Below, in pieces: positions 37,283 through 45,402 of a stretch of 64,000 nucleotides of DNA. Every line of letters starts with the position of its first letter. Positions within the stretch are counted from its first letter, which is position 1. Source of the stretch: a bacterium (GTDB lineage Bacteria; Planctomycetota; Planctomycetia; Planctomycetales; Planctomycetaceae); contig WGME01000014.1 of assembly GCA_016125225.1 (NCBI GenBank), forward strand, positions 1-64,000, in the 5' to 3' direction. The notes under the pieces were generated by a model. The model did not search any database and was not told where the DNA came from. It was given only the letters and a program-made list of their open reading frames with translations. A program made the position numbers and the translations under genes.

Positions 37283-37690
37283 TTATGAGGCCGTTGGCTT
37301 TCTCTGGGAGACGTCGTCGTCACGCTCGTCATCATCATCGGGCAGATGAAAACGGTGCATCACGCGATGGATGACCGGCGCCAGTGTCACACCGGTGCTG
37401 ATCACCACAGCGAGACCGCTGTACAGGGCATAGCAACCGGCAAAGAGCTTTCCGTCGAAGGTATTGAGAGGTGTCAGTGGCCCCATGCCGGAAAGAATCA
37501 TGGAAGCGTTGGCAAAGGCATCGATCCAGGTCATGCCTTCGAAATAGCGGTAGCCAAGCATCCCGAGGAAAAGTGAAAAGCCGATAAAGAGGGCGGCGGC
37601 CGTCAGGTTACGGATCAAGCGGCGTACAAACCGGGCCTGACTGACCAGTGGTTCGTGAAATGGCTCGAAGTTGAACCAATTGAATGACAT
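37283..37690 (-). CDS. Small two-helix membrane protein with channel-like layout
   Basis: 135 residues. Helix 1 (LTAAALFIGFSLFLGMLGYRYF) is followed by a short re-entrant-looking segment (DAFANASMILSGMGPLTPL) and helix 2 (FAGCYALYSGLAVVISTGVTLAP), then an acidic tail (DDDDERDDD). The helix-loop-helix plan resembles the pore module of two-helix ion channels, but the potassium filter TVGYG is absent (SGMGP instead). I do not assign a function. Confidence 0.6.
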   Translation of the reverse strand: MSFNWFNFEPFHEPLVSQARFVRRLIRNLTAAALFIGFSLFLGMLGYRYFEGMTWIDAFANASMILSGMGPLTPLNTFDGKLFAGCYALYSGLAVVISTGVTLAPVIHRVMHRFHLPDDDDERDDDVSQRKPTAS

Positions 37691-37747
37691 TTTATGCGGT
37701 TATCACCGTAGTCGGAGATGGCAAACCCTCGTGATCTGAGGCGATTG

Positions 37748-38287
37748 TCACACTAATGACCGATGTTTTTCCAGCGATCGCAGTTGCGAAAGAATCCGCG
37801 AACGTTTTCGCTCGTGTTCCGCCTGCAAGCGAGCGAACGATTCCGCCTTCCTATACGTGGAAACACAATTCCAAAGTCCGAAGCCCACAAACATCAAAGC
37901 AAAGATGGCCGGAACGGGCGAAAACGAACCGGCAATAATGGTCCAGGCAAGTCCAAAGACCGTGATGAAAACTCCGCCAATGACAGACGACGTTTTATCT
38001 GGTGTCGAAACCGGGCCGTGCTTGCCGTGAACCATCAAATGCGAGGAGCGCTGCTCCCATTCCTGATCGAGCAGCAGGATTTCGTTTTGTAACCGCAGGA
38101 CATCGGTATTCTCGGCGATGCGGTCAGACTGCTTCTGCAGCGATTGCATGACCGATGTGAATGTCACGCTTTCGGTGTGCTGTACACGTAGAGATGATCC
38201 ACAATGCCGGCAGGTGATGTATTCCACGCCGTCCGGCACCTGCAGCCCGGCACCGCAATTCCCATAGGCGACGCGTTCCAGCTCCAT
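37748..38287 (-). CDS. Zinc-ribbon/coiled-coil membrane protein
   Basis: About 179 residues. An N-terminal zinc-ribbon (NCGAGLQVPDG ... CRHCGSSLRV) keeps only three of the usual four cysteines because the first is replaced by Tyr (VAYGNCG). A coiled coil (about 48-88) follows, then two hydrophobic helices (SSVIGGVFITVFGLAWTIIA and FALMFVGFGLWNCV) and a basic helical tail. The frame is open to 38320; the methionine at 38287 begins the ribbon. Function unknown. Confidence 0.6.
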   Translation of the reverse strand: MELERVAYGNCGAGLQVPDGVEYITCRHCGSSLRVQHTESVTFTSVMQSLQKQSDRIAENTDVLRLQNEILLLDQEWEQRSSHLMVHGKHGPVSTPDKTSSVIGGVFITVFGLAWTIIAGSFSPVPAIFALMFVGFGLWNCVSTYRKAESFARLQAEHERKRSRILSQLRSLEKHRSLV

Positions 38288-38355
38288 CTCAACTTGGCTC
38301 CTGGAACGCGTACGTGACAATTGCCTGTGCGGATCAACAGAAACTGTCGTTGAGC

Positions 38356-39753
38356 CTAGCCTTTCAGACGGTCGGCCAGCTTCGACAGCAGTTGGTACAT
38401 CAGATCGAGCGACGTTTGGACCTGTTCGGTTTTGATCGTCAGCGGCGGGCTCACGCGGAGCACCTTCCCTGCAAGTGCCCCCAGCAGATGGATACCAACG
38501 CCATCGGCACCGAGGTAACAGGCTTCGACGATTTTGGCGGCGACTTCGTTGGCCGCGAGCGCACCAAACGGGGCCGCTTCGATGCCGAAGACCAAACCTT
38601 CGCCACGGACTTTGGCAACCAGTCCCGTTTCTTTGAGGCGGTCGAGCCCCTGGAAGAAGAGGGGTGTCAACTCGGCGACATGGGGCATCAGGTTCTGAGC
38701 GTCGAATTCATCGAGCGTGGAAAGCACAGCGGCACTGGAAATCGGGTTGGCACTCCAGGTGTCCGAGGCTTCACCGTATTTCATATGACCGGCGATCTGG
38801 CTGTTGCAGGCGACGGCAGCGACGGGCACGCCATTGCCCAAGCCTTTGCCGAGGATCACCATGTCGGGTTCCACGCCATAGGCTTCAAACGCGAAGACCT
38901 TGCCGGTGCGACCGAAGTTGGCCTGCACTTCATCGAACAGGAAGAGAATGTCGTGCTCGCGGCAGAATTTCTGCAGCATCTGATGATACTTGGCGGGCGG
39001 ATGGTAACTGCCGCCGCCGCCAATGTAGGGCTCGGTGATCAGGCAGTTCAGGCGTTTGCCGTACTCTCCCCACAACGCTGCCAGTTCCTGCTCGTACTTC
39101 TCCAGTGAGATCTGGTCGAAGTTCAGGGAGTGGTCGTTGATTTCTTCCATCGGGAAGCTGATGAACTTGACCCGGGGATCGCGTTCGGGATCTTTTTCCG
39201 AGCCGGTGACGGCGTTCGCCCAGCCCTTCTTGCCGTGGAAGCCGTAGCGGGTCGCGAGCACCATGTCGCGGGATTTGTCACGGGCGAGCGACGTATAGAT
39301 GGCCTTGTGCACCCCTTCAGAGCCAGAGGCCGCCCAGATGATGGTATCGAGCCGCTTACCGAGCGGCGTGGCATTCAAGGTTTGCAGCAGACGGCTGACG
39401 GCCTGGGCTTCGACTTCCGTGATGCCGTTGTAGGCGGTCATGGTGACGGCGTCGCCGTAGACATCGGCGGAGGCTTCCGGAGCACCGAACAACAGTTCGG
39501 GAGTCCAGCCGAGATATTTCGCAAACCGCTGCATCCAGCGGCGGGGGTTATGGCCGAGGTTGGAGACCAGCACGCCCGACGTGAAGTCGTACAGTTGGCG
39601 GCCTTCCGGGGTGTAATGGAAGATGCCCGATGATTTGGCAAAGACGACTTGCGACGGAGTGAAGGTCCGCAACGCCTGCGGTTCGGACTGTGCAATCTGC
39701 GCCCGCACGGTATTGGAGCGGGCTTCACCTGGAAATTGAATCGGGGCCGTCAT
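38356..39753 (-). CDS. Class III PLP-dependent aminotransferase
   Basis: About 465 residues of the acetylornithine/GABA/ornithine aminotransferase fold. The cofactor-binding lysine lies in DMVILGKGLGNGVPVAAV, preceded by the FLFDEVQANFGRTGK segment whose Asp contacts the pyridine ring; the N-terminal YDFTSGVLVSNLGHNP region is also typical. AAAGGTGAAG precedes the ATG at 39753, so that start is preferred to 39831. The amino donor and acceptor cannot be inferred; no pathway genes are adjacent. Confidence 0.85.
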   Translation of the reverse strand: MTAPIQFPGEARSNTVRAQIAQSEPQALRTFTPSQVVFAKSSGIFHYTPEGRQLYDFTSGVLVSNLGHNPRRWMQRFAKYLGWTPELLFGAPEASADVYGDAVTMTAYNGITEVEAQAVSRLLQTLNATPLGKRLDTIIWAASGSEGVHKAIYTSLARDKSRDMVLATRYGFHGKKGWANAVTGSEKDPERDPRVKFISFPMEEINDHSLNFDQISLEKYEQELAALWGEYGKRLNCLITEPYIGGGGSYHPPAKYHQMLQKFCREHDILFLFDEVQANFGRTGKVFAFEAYGVEPDMVILGKGLGNGVPVAAVACNSQIAGHMKYGEASDTWSANPISSAAVLSTLDEFDAQNLMPHVAELTPLFFQGLDRLKETGLVAKVRGEGLVFGIEAAPFGALAANEVAAKIVEACYLGADGVGIHLLGALAGKVLRVSPPLTIKTEQVQTSLDLMYQLLSKLADRLKG

Positions 39754-40105
39754 CTTCACCTTTGCTCTGCAACGAGAACGTACTGTCCGGACCAAGAGCG
39801 AGCGCCGCATCAGCCGTTGGTTATAACACACTCGACCCGGGCTTGTCCCGGCTGACTGCGCGAGCCAGACAGATTCCCGCAGGCTGAGGTTCAGGGGAAT
39901 CTCTTCTCCGGCCGTAACTGTACATGGCCGTCACGCCCGTTCACGTGTCTGGTGGTTTTCCTTGCCAAGTCCTCACATTGAAGGCACATTATGTGTGTGC
40001 AACGGAAACTTTCAGGGCCCGGCGACGTCTCAACGTTGTCAGTAAAGCTCCGTCGGACAAAACTGGTCATCATCACATGTCTTCGATTTTGCTTAGGATT
40101 TGTGG
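39754..40105. other. Divergent intergenic region
   Basis: About 350 bases between the aminotransferase and the zinc-ribbon gene. It contains an 8-bp inverted repeat AGATTCCC (39871-39878) / GGGAATCT (39895-39902). No coding frame is supported, and no promoter was recognised with confidence. Confidence 0.35.
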
Positions 40106-40543
40106 ATGTCTGAGTGGACTGGCGGACCCTGTCCCGCGTGTGGCGAATGGATGCCTCCCATGCAGGTACACTGTCGAGAGTGCCGACAGCTTTTGAACCC
40201 GGAGCTTTCGGCCGACAGCGTTGAAATCCCGGAGTTCTTTCCGTTGAAGGAACTGGATTCCATGATTGAAATCGCCCCCAAAGGGATTTTCACCACCTGC
40301 TCGAGCTGTCAGCAGGAATTGAAAATTGCCCACAAATATTTGGGTGAGCGGGTTCAGTGCAAATTCTGTCAGGCCCCGTTTCGGCTGGAAGCCACGAACC
40401 CTAAAGTCCGTCAGGCCGATGTCTATTCGACTTGCCCGCATTGCGAGCAGCAACTCCGCTTTGCACCCAAATATCTCGGAGTGAAAGTCGCTTGCCGCTT
40501 CTGCAATGGGAAGCTGCAAGTTTTGAAAGATTCCCCCCGCTAA
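40106..40543 (+). CDS. Triple zinc-ribbon protein
   Basis: 145 residues with three CxxC...CxxC pairs: CPACGEWMPPMQVHCREC near the start, then two copies of the same longer unit with the common core HKYLG/PKYLG between its cysteine pairs (CSSCQQELK...QCKFC and CPHCEQQLR...ACRFC). The second and third ribbons are clearly a tandem duplication. No enzymatic domain. It is 36 bases before the HExxH protein gene, so the two are likely co-transcribed. A role in protein or nucleic acid binding is only a guess. Confidence 0.7.
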   Translation: MSEWTGGPCPACGEWMPPMQVHCRECRQLLNPELSADSVEIPEFFPLKELDSMIEIAPKGIFTTCSSCQQELKIAHKYLGERVQCKFCQAPFRLEATNPKVRQADVYSTCPHCEQQLRFAPKYLGVKVACRFCNGKLQVLKDSPR

Positions 40544-40579
40544 CCTTGCTGACTCTGTGTTGCGATGTACTGAGGTCTT

Positions 40580-41035
40580 GTGGTGAAAACCGCTGCCGTT
40601 TGGCGACCGCTGATTTATGCGTGGGTCTTTCCCAGCACCATGGTCGGCCTGGTCGGCGCCGGCTTCGCCTGGTGCCAGCGCGGCCACTTTCAAGTGGTCG
40701 ATGGTGTGCTCGAAGTCACGGCTCCGAATGTCCTCGCCGTCCTCAGTCGTGGCTCTGCTGTCGCACCGGGCATTGGGATCAGTGCGATCACCCTGGGACA
40801 TGTCGTGCTGGGACGAGATCTGGAGGCCTTACAACGCACTCGCCGCCACGAACGTGTCCATGTGCGTCAATACGAATGCTGGGGACCGTTTTTCATTCCC
40901 ACGTACTTGTGGTTAAGTGGCTGGATGTGGCTGTCCGGACGGCATCCGTATCTTGATAACCCGTTTGAAGTCGAAGCCTATGCCGTCGATTGGTGCCTTC
41001 CGGATGGCCAGGAAAAAGAAGAAGCCCAGGGATAG
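40580..41035 (+). CDS. Small membrane protein with HExxH zinc-protease-like motif
   Basis: 151 residues. Helix 1 spans about 11-32. HERVH at 90-94 gives an HExxH metal-binding pair within RRHERVHVRQYE. It is followed by a hydrophobic, Trp-rich helix (FFIPTYLWLSGWMWL) and NPFEVEAYAVD, whose Glu130 or Glu132 is a good third ligand. This is the layout of a compact gluzincin-like metalloprotease or a dead relative. The start is GTG at 40580 or 40583 after GAGG. The TAG stop is inside the terminator stem. Confidence 0.65.
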   Translation: MVKTAAVWRPLIYAWVFPSTMVGLVGAGFAWCQRGHFQVVDGVLEVTAPNVLAVLSRGSAVAPGIGISAITLGHVVLGRDLEALQRTRRHERVHVRQYECWGPFFIPTYLWLSGWMWLSGRHPYLDNPFEVEAYAVDWCLPDGQEKEEAQG

Positions 41036-41050
41036 CGATCCCCGGGCTTC
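41021..41050 (-). terminator. Terminator between the HExxH gene and the DUF1080 gene
   Basis: Stem GAAGCCCAGGGAT / ATCCCCGGGCTTC (one mismatch) with a 4-base loop. On the minus strand it runs into TTCTTCTTTTTCC, so it should end the DUF1080 transcript. The plus-strand gene stop codon lies in the left arm. The core stem matches the terminator at 4638-4670. Confidence 0.75.
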
Positions 41051-41076
41051 CATCATGATTCCACAAAACCAGCGAA

Positions 41077-42414
41077 TCAGTTTGCAGCCGTATCCTTGGG
41101 CAACGTCTTGATTGTCACGTTGCGGAATTCGACCGGATCAGAGTGTCCGGCAAACCCGAAGAAGCCCCGCGTGCGATCTTTTCCAGGATGAGGCGAGTTC
41201 GCCATGTACTCGGTGATCGGTGCGAGATCGGTATCGAGAATGACGTTGCCATTCAGTTCGACACGAATCTTGCTCCCTTTCACCGTCACTTCCTGGTAAT
41301 TCCATTCGCCAATCGGCCGGTGATAGCCACGATAGGCGGCGGCCATCCCATACGCAGAGCCGTGAGCCTGACGCGGGTCGAGCTTCGCATACTTGGGATG
41401 TTCGGTGTCGAGCACCTGCAACTCACACATTCCCTTGTAGGCGGTATCGCCTTCTCCGGGGTAACGAATGGCCAAGCCGTTGTTTCCGCCAGGAGGCAGC
41501 TTGAACTCGACGCGTGCGACGAAGTCTTCATACTCGTCAAAGGTATGAAGCACGCCCCCTTTGCCGGGCTTGCAACGGATGGCACCGTCGACCACTTCGT
41601 AGCTGTCGACAGCCCCCGTCCAGTGGGCGAGATCACTGCCGTTGAACAGGCTGGTGAACCCATCGTCGGAACCACGCAGGTATGTATTGGCTTCTGCTGA
41701 GGAGAGTTCGCGAACGTAGATATTCTTCCAACGGACTTCGTTACCGTGAGTCTGCAGTTGCACCGGGCCTTTGGCCACGATGGGCATCTTCCGCTCTTTA
41801 TCGAAGTAATTTTCCAGGATGGCTTTGTCGACCACGAGCTTACCATTCAGGTAGACCGAGGTGCGGGCTCCACACTGAATCACGCGGAGTTCGTTCCACT
41901 CGCCGATCGGCTTGTCGGCGAAGACCAGCGGATCTTTGCCGGGAGCGCCAGCCGAGTTGTTCCACAGGCCGCCTGAGCCCTTGTCGGCCCCAAGGTTGTG
42001 CTTGCCACCGGCTTCCGTGGTGTCCCAAATCTGAACTTGTGGGTAGCCCTTGAGATAGACGCCGCTGTCCCCGAGCGGAATCAGCTTCCACGAGACATAC
42101 AGCTCATAGTCGCCGTAGTCTTTATCGGTGGTCATGTACAGGCCTTTGCCATCATTGACCAGTTCGCCATTGTCGACCTTCCAGTGCTCAGCGAGGTCGG
42201 CGAGGCTCTTGGCGAACTTTTCAGCCCGGTCGGCTTCGGGCATGGCTTGAATCTTGGCGGGGTCTTCGGTCCCCACACCATGCCAGCCCGCGAAGTCTTT
42301 TCCGTTGAATAAGGCGGTGAAGCCTTGGGGCGGGGTATTGTCAGCCGCAGCAGCCAGATTCACCCAGCCTAAGGTCAATGAAACGGCCAGAAACACAAAC
42401 GAACGATGCAGCAC
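41077..42414 (-). CDS. Secreted two-domain DUF1080 (3-keto-disaccharide hydrolase family) protein
   Basis: About 445 residues: a signal peptide (SFVFLAVSLTLGWVNLAAAA) and two concanavalin-like DUF1080 domains. Each opens with the family hallmark (GFTALFNGKDFAGWHG near 30 and GFTSLFNGSDLAHWTG near 265) and each contains the GEWN turn. Members of this family cleave 3-keto sugars or bind glycans; planctomycetes carry many. GTG at 42414 has AAGGAG 7 bases upstream and begins the signal peptide, so it is preferred over 42486. Substrate unknown. Confidence 0.85.
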   Translation of the reverse strand: MLHRSFVFLAVSLTLGWVNLAAAADNTPPQGFTALFNGKDFAGWHGVGTEDPAKIQAMPEADRAEKFAKSLADLAEHWKVDNGELVNDGKGLYMTTDKDYGDYELYVSWKLIPLGDSGVYLKGYPQVQIWDTTEAGGKHNLGADKGSGGLWNNSAGAPGKDPLVFADKPIGEWNELRVIQCGARTSVYLNGKLVVDKAILENYFDKERKMPIVAKGPVQLQTHGNEVRWKNIYVRELSSAEANTYLRGSDDGFTSLFNGSDLAHWTGAVDSYEVVDGAIRCKPGKGGVLHTFDEYEDFVARVEFKLPPGGNNGLAIRYPGEGDTAYKGMCELQVLDTEHPKYAKLDPRQAHGSAYGMAAAYRGYHRPIGEWNYQEVTVKGSKIRVELNGNVILDTDLAPITEYMANSPHPGKDRTRGFFGFAGHSDPVEFRNVTIKTLPKDTAAN

Positions 42415-42421
42415 GTGAAAT

Positions 42422-42427
42422 CTCCTT
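42422..42427 (-). promoter_or_regulatory. Ribosome binding site deciding the DUF1080 start
   Basis: AAGGAG on the minus strand, 7 bases from the GTG at 42414. No comparable site exists for the upstream start. Confidence 0.75.
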
Positions 42428-42528
42428 GAACATTCATCAGACGACACTGATGGATGCAGAATACCGTGGCTGCTGACCGTTGTCATCTCTCAAACACGGG
42501 CGCTGTACGAACCTGCATGCTCGCCGAT

Positions 42529-43770
42529 TCAAGGTTCCAGCACGGTCACGCCATCGGAATTTCCGATGACCACAATGCCCGATTCCGTGATGGTAAAGCC
42601 TCGTGCCTGATCGCGTTGAAGGTCGTAACCAATCTCCATGCCCTCAGGCACACGCACACGCTTATCAATGATGGCCCGACGCACCTTGGCATGGCGGCCG
42701 ATCTGCACGCCATCAAACAGAATGGAGTCTTCCACGGTCGCCCAGCTATTGACGCGCACGTTGTAGCCAAGAATCGAACGTTCCACGCAGCCACCGGAAA
42801 TGATGCTGCCCGCACAGATGGCACTGTCATGGGCCTGGCCAATGCGGGGTGGCGATGCATCGTGCTGAGCGAAGACGAACTTCGGTGGGGGTTCTTGCGG
42901 CTGGTAGGTACGAATGGGCCAGGACTTGTCGTACAGATTCAGTTCCGGATCGACATGCACCAGATCCATATTGGCGTCGTAGTAAGAATCGAGGGTGCCT
43001 ACGTCGCGCCAATAGCTGGTGTGTCCGGTATTGCGATCACGGAAGGGGTAGGCCTGCAGACGGAACTTGCCCAGCATGCTCGGCAACAGGTTCTTACCAA
43101 AATCGTGCGAGCTGTTCGGATCGGTCGCGTCCTGGCAGAGCTGCTCGAACAGGAAATGCGTGTTGAAGAGATAGATTCCCATCGAGGCCAGACAATGATT
43201 CGGATCGTCTGGCATTGGTTCCGTCTGGCGCGGCTTCTCGATGAAGCTGGTCACTTCCATGCGGTCGTTCACCCGGATGATTCCAAAGTGACGACATTCC
43301 GATAAGGGAACCGGCAAACACCCGAGCGAGCATTCCGCACCGCTCGCGATATGCTGTTCAATCAGGTGGGAATAATCCATTTTGTAAATGTGATCGCCCG
43401 ACAGAATCAGTATGTAATCGGCATTGTGCTTTTCGATGGAGTAAATGTTCTGGTAGACCGCATCGGCTGTGCCTTGATACCAGTTTTCATCAATCCGCTG
43501 CTGGGGTGGCAGCAGATCGATGAACTCCCCGAGGTCGTGACTCAGAAACTTCCAGCCATAGTTGATATGGCGGTCAAGACTGGCGGCTTTGTATTGCGTA
43601 AGAATCAGAACCTGTCGCAACCCACTGTTGATACAGTTCGACAAGGTAAAATCGATGATGCGGTAAGCCCCGCCAAAAGGGACCGCAGGCTTCGCGCGAT
43701 CCCGCGTCAAGGGTTCCAGACGAGTGCCCTTGCCACCGGCGAGAATGAGTGCGAGCACGCGGCGCGGCAT
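42529..43770 (-). CDS. glgC: Glucose-1-phosphate adenylyltransferase
   Basis: 413 residues. Makes ADP-glucose for glycogen. The nucleotide-binding loop LILAGGKGTRLEPLT starts near residue 7. PFGGAYRIIDFTLSNC, YQGTADAVYQN, the sugar-phosphate region FIEKP and the C-terminal left-handed beta-helix (for example SIISGGCVERSILG) are all typical. An AAAGGATG ribosome binding site lies upstream. No other glg gene is in the window. Confidence 0.95.
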   Translation of the reverse strand: MPRRVLALILAGGKGTRLEPLTRDRAKPAVPFGGAYRIIDFTLSNCINSGLRQVLILTQYKAASLDRHINYGWKFLSHDLGEFIDLLPPQQRIDENWYQGTADAVYQNIYSIEKHNADYILILSGDHIYKMDYSHLIEQHIASGAECSLGCLPVPLSECRHFGIIRVNDRMEVTSFIEKPRQTEPMPDDPNHCLASMGIYLFNTHFLFEQLCQDATDPNSSHDFGKNLLPSMLGKFRLQAYPFRDRNTGHTSYWRDVGTLDSYYDANMDLVHVDPELNLYDKSWPIRTYQPQEPPPKFVFAQHDASPPRIGQAHDSAICAGSIISGGCVERSILGYNVRVNSWATVEDSILFDGVQIGRHAKVRRAIIDKRVRVPEGMEIGYDLQRDQARGFTITESGIVVIGNSDGVTVLEP

Positions 43771-44087
43771 GGGAGCATCCTTTCATGTGCAAGTCCTGGG
43801 TGCAGCGTCCATCAGTCTGCATCAACATCGGGAACGCTGCAAGGCCGATTGAAAGGCTATCATGAATAGTCGGCACGTGGCACGCCGCCGCATGCAGGTC
43901 AAATCGCTCTTCTCGCTTGCGAATCTGCAAGTGTTGCCGGTGGATGATGACAATCCCTTCAGACGGGTGAAAACCTCTGGCAGATCACTGTCGAAGTGCC
44001 GTATTACTGAAAATGAGAACGGAAGTGTTTCAGAAATCGCTGGAAACCTTCCCTCGTTATCAGCCGTGAGAATGGAAAGGGTCGATC
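43771..44087. other. Intergenic region upstream of glgC and the His-rich ORF
   Basis: About 317 bases between divergent genes. I see no coding frame, no terminator and no tRNA. It presumably holds the glgC promoter. Confidence 0.35.
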
Positions 44088-44327
44088 ATGGAGACATTAC
44101 GTGGTGTGACGGTGATCAGTGTGGCGGAACTGCTCGTGCTCGGGGCGTTTACGCCGTTCGTCGAGGCCAATGAAGATTCGCGTGCGGAACATCGTCGCGG
44201 TCATCATCACCATCATCGAGCCCACGCCCACCCCACGACGGTGGACCGGGGCGACTATCCGGTGATTTTCAATTGGCTGAACTCTCCGGAATCGTCACAG
44301 AATTCGACGGGTTTAACGGGCGAATAG
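44088..44327 (+). CDS. Very small His-rich secreted protein
   Basis: 79 residues. METLRGVTVISVAELLVLGAF looks like a weak signal peptide; the mature part has HRRGHHHHHRAHAH, eight histidines in fourteen residues, then a short tail. GAAAGG lies 7 bases before the ATG. A metal-buffering role is possible. With no family match the gene call itself is uncertain. Confidence 0.45.
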   Translation: METLRGVTVISVAELLVLGAFTPFVEANEDSRAEHRRGHHHHHRAHAHPTTVDRGDYPVIFNWLNSPESSQNSTGLTGE

Positions 44328-44438
44328 CAGATGCAGTCCCTATGTCCGGTTGATTTTGCATGGCAAACCCACTGAAATACGACAATGCCCGGGTAATTCC
44401 GCCCGTGGATGACCATCGCGACGGGTCGCCGGATGTTG

Positions 44439-45386
44439 ATGTATGAACAGTTGGTGCTGCTCAGTGGCCGCGCCAACCCGCCTTTAGCCGCGGAGATTGC
44501 CCGCTATCTGGGGGTAACGCTCGGGGCTGTTGAACTCAGCAATTTCCCGGACGGAGAAATCTCCGTCCGGTTGAACCAGAACGTCCGTGGCTGCGATGTC
44601 TTTCTGATCCAACCGACCGGCCCCTCCGTCAACGATACGTTGATGGAACTGCTGATTCTGATTGATACCTGCAAACGGGCTTCAGCGGCCCGTATCACGG
44701 CGGTCATCCCCTACTTCGGCTATGCCCGCCAAGATCGGAAAGACATGGGCCGCGTGCCCATCACGGCGAAACTGGTGGCCAATCTCATCACGAAGGCCGG
44801 TGCCGACCGCGTGTTGACGATGGATCTGCACGCCGCGCAGATTCAAGGCTTTTTCGATTGCCCTGTCGACCACCTCTATGCGGCACCGATTCTGGATGAA
44901 TACTTCCGCAAACTGAACCTGCCGCAGGACAAACTTGTGGTGGTTAGCCCGGATGAGGGGAGTATCAAGCGATCGCTGCAACATGTGGAGCACATCGGCG
45001 GTCAGTTCGCAATTGTCGATAAGCGCCGTACGAGTGCCGTCGATTGCCGCCAGGAAAATCTGATCGGCGGCCCGATCGCCGGCAAAGTGGCGATCATTTT
45101 CGATGATATGATCACCACCGGCGGTTCGATGGCCGGCGCAGTGAAAGTCGTGACGGCTCACGGAGCCAGCAAGGTCTATGTCGGCGCCACCCACCCGGTC
45201 TTCTGCGGTCCCGCTACCGGTCGGCTGCGCGAAGTTCCGATTGAAGAGATCGTGGTCACCAACAGCCTGCTCATTCGCCCCGAGCAATCGCTGCCAAATC
45301 TCAAAATCGTCTCAGTTGCCCCGCTGCTCGGCGAAGCGATCCGCCGCATCCACCGCAACGAATCGGTGAGTTACCTGTTTGATTGA
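44439..45386 (+). CDS. prs: Ribose-phosphate pyrophosphokinase
   Basis: Makes PRPP for purine, pyrimidine, His and Trp synthesis. From the ATG at 44439 it is 315 residues, the length of the E. coli enzyme; starts at 44409 or 44433 would only add non-family residues. Visible motifs are LSGRANPPLA at the N-terminus, MDLHAAQIQGFFD, VVSPDEGSIKRS and the PRPP loop IIFDDMITTGGSM. It converges on the ftr gene with a 16-base gap. Confidence 0.95.
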   Translation: MYEQLVLLSGRANPPLAAEIARYLGVTLGAVELSNFPDGEISVRLNQNVRGCDVFLIQPTGPSVNDTLMELLILIDTCKRASAARITAVIPYFGYARQDRKDMGRVPITAKLVANLITKAGADRVLTMDLHAAQIQGFFDCPVDHLYAAPILDEYFRKLNLPQDKLVVVSPDEGSIKRSLQHVEHIGGQFAIVDKRRTSAVDCRQENLIGGPIAGKVAIIFDDMITTGGSMAGAVKVVTAHGASKVYVGATHPVFCGPATGRLREVPIEEIVVTNSLLIRPEQSLPNLKIVSVAPLLGEAIRRIHRNESVSYLFD

Positions 45387-45402
45387 AATTGATCAACCGG
45401 AA

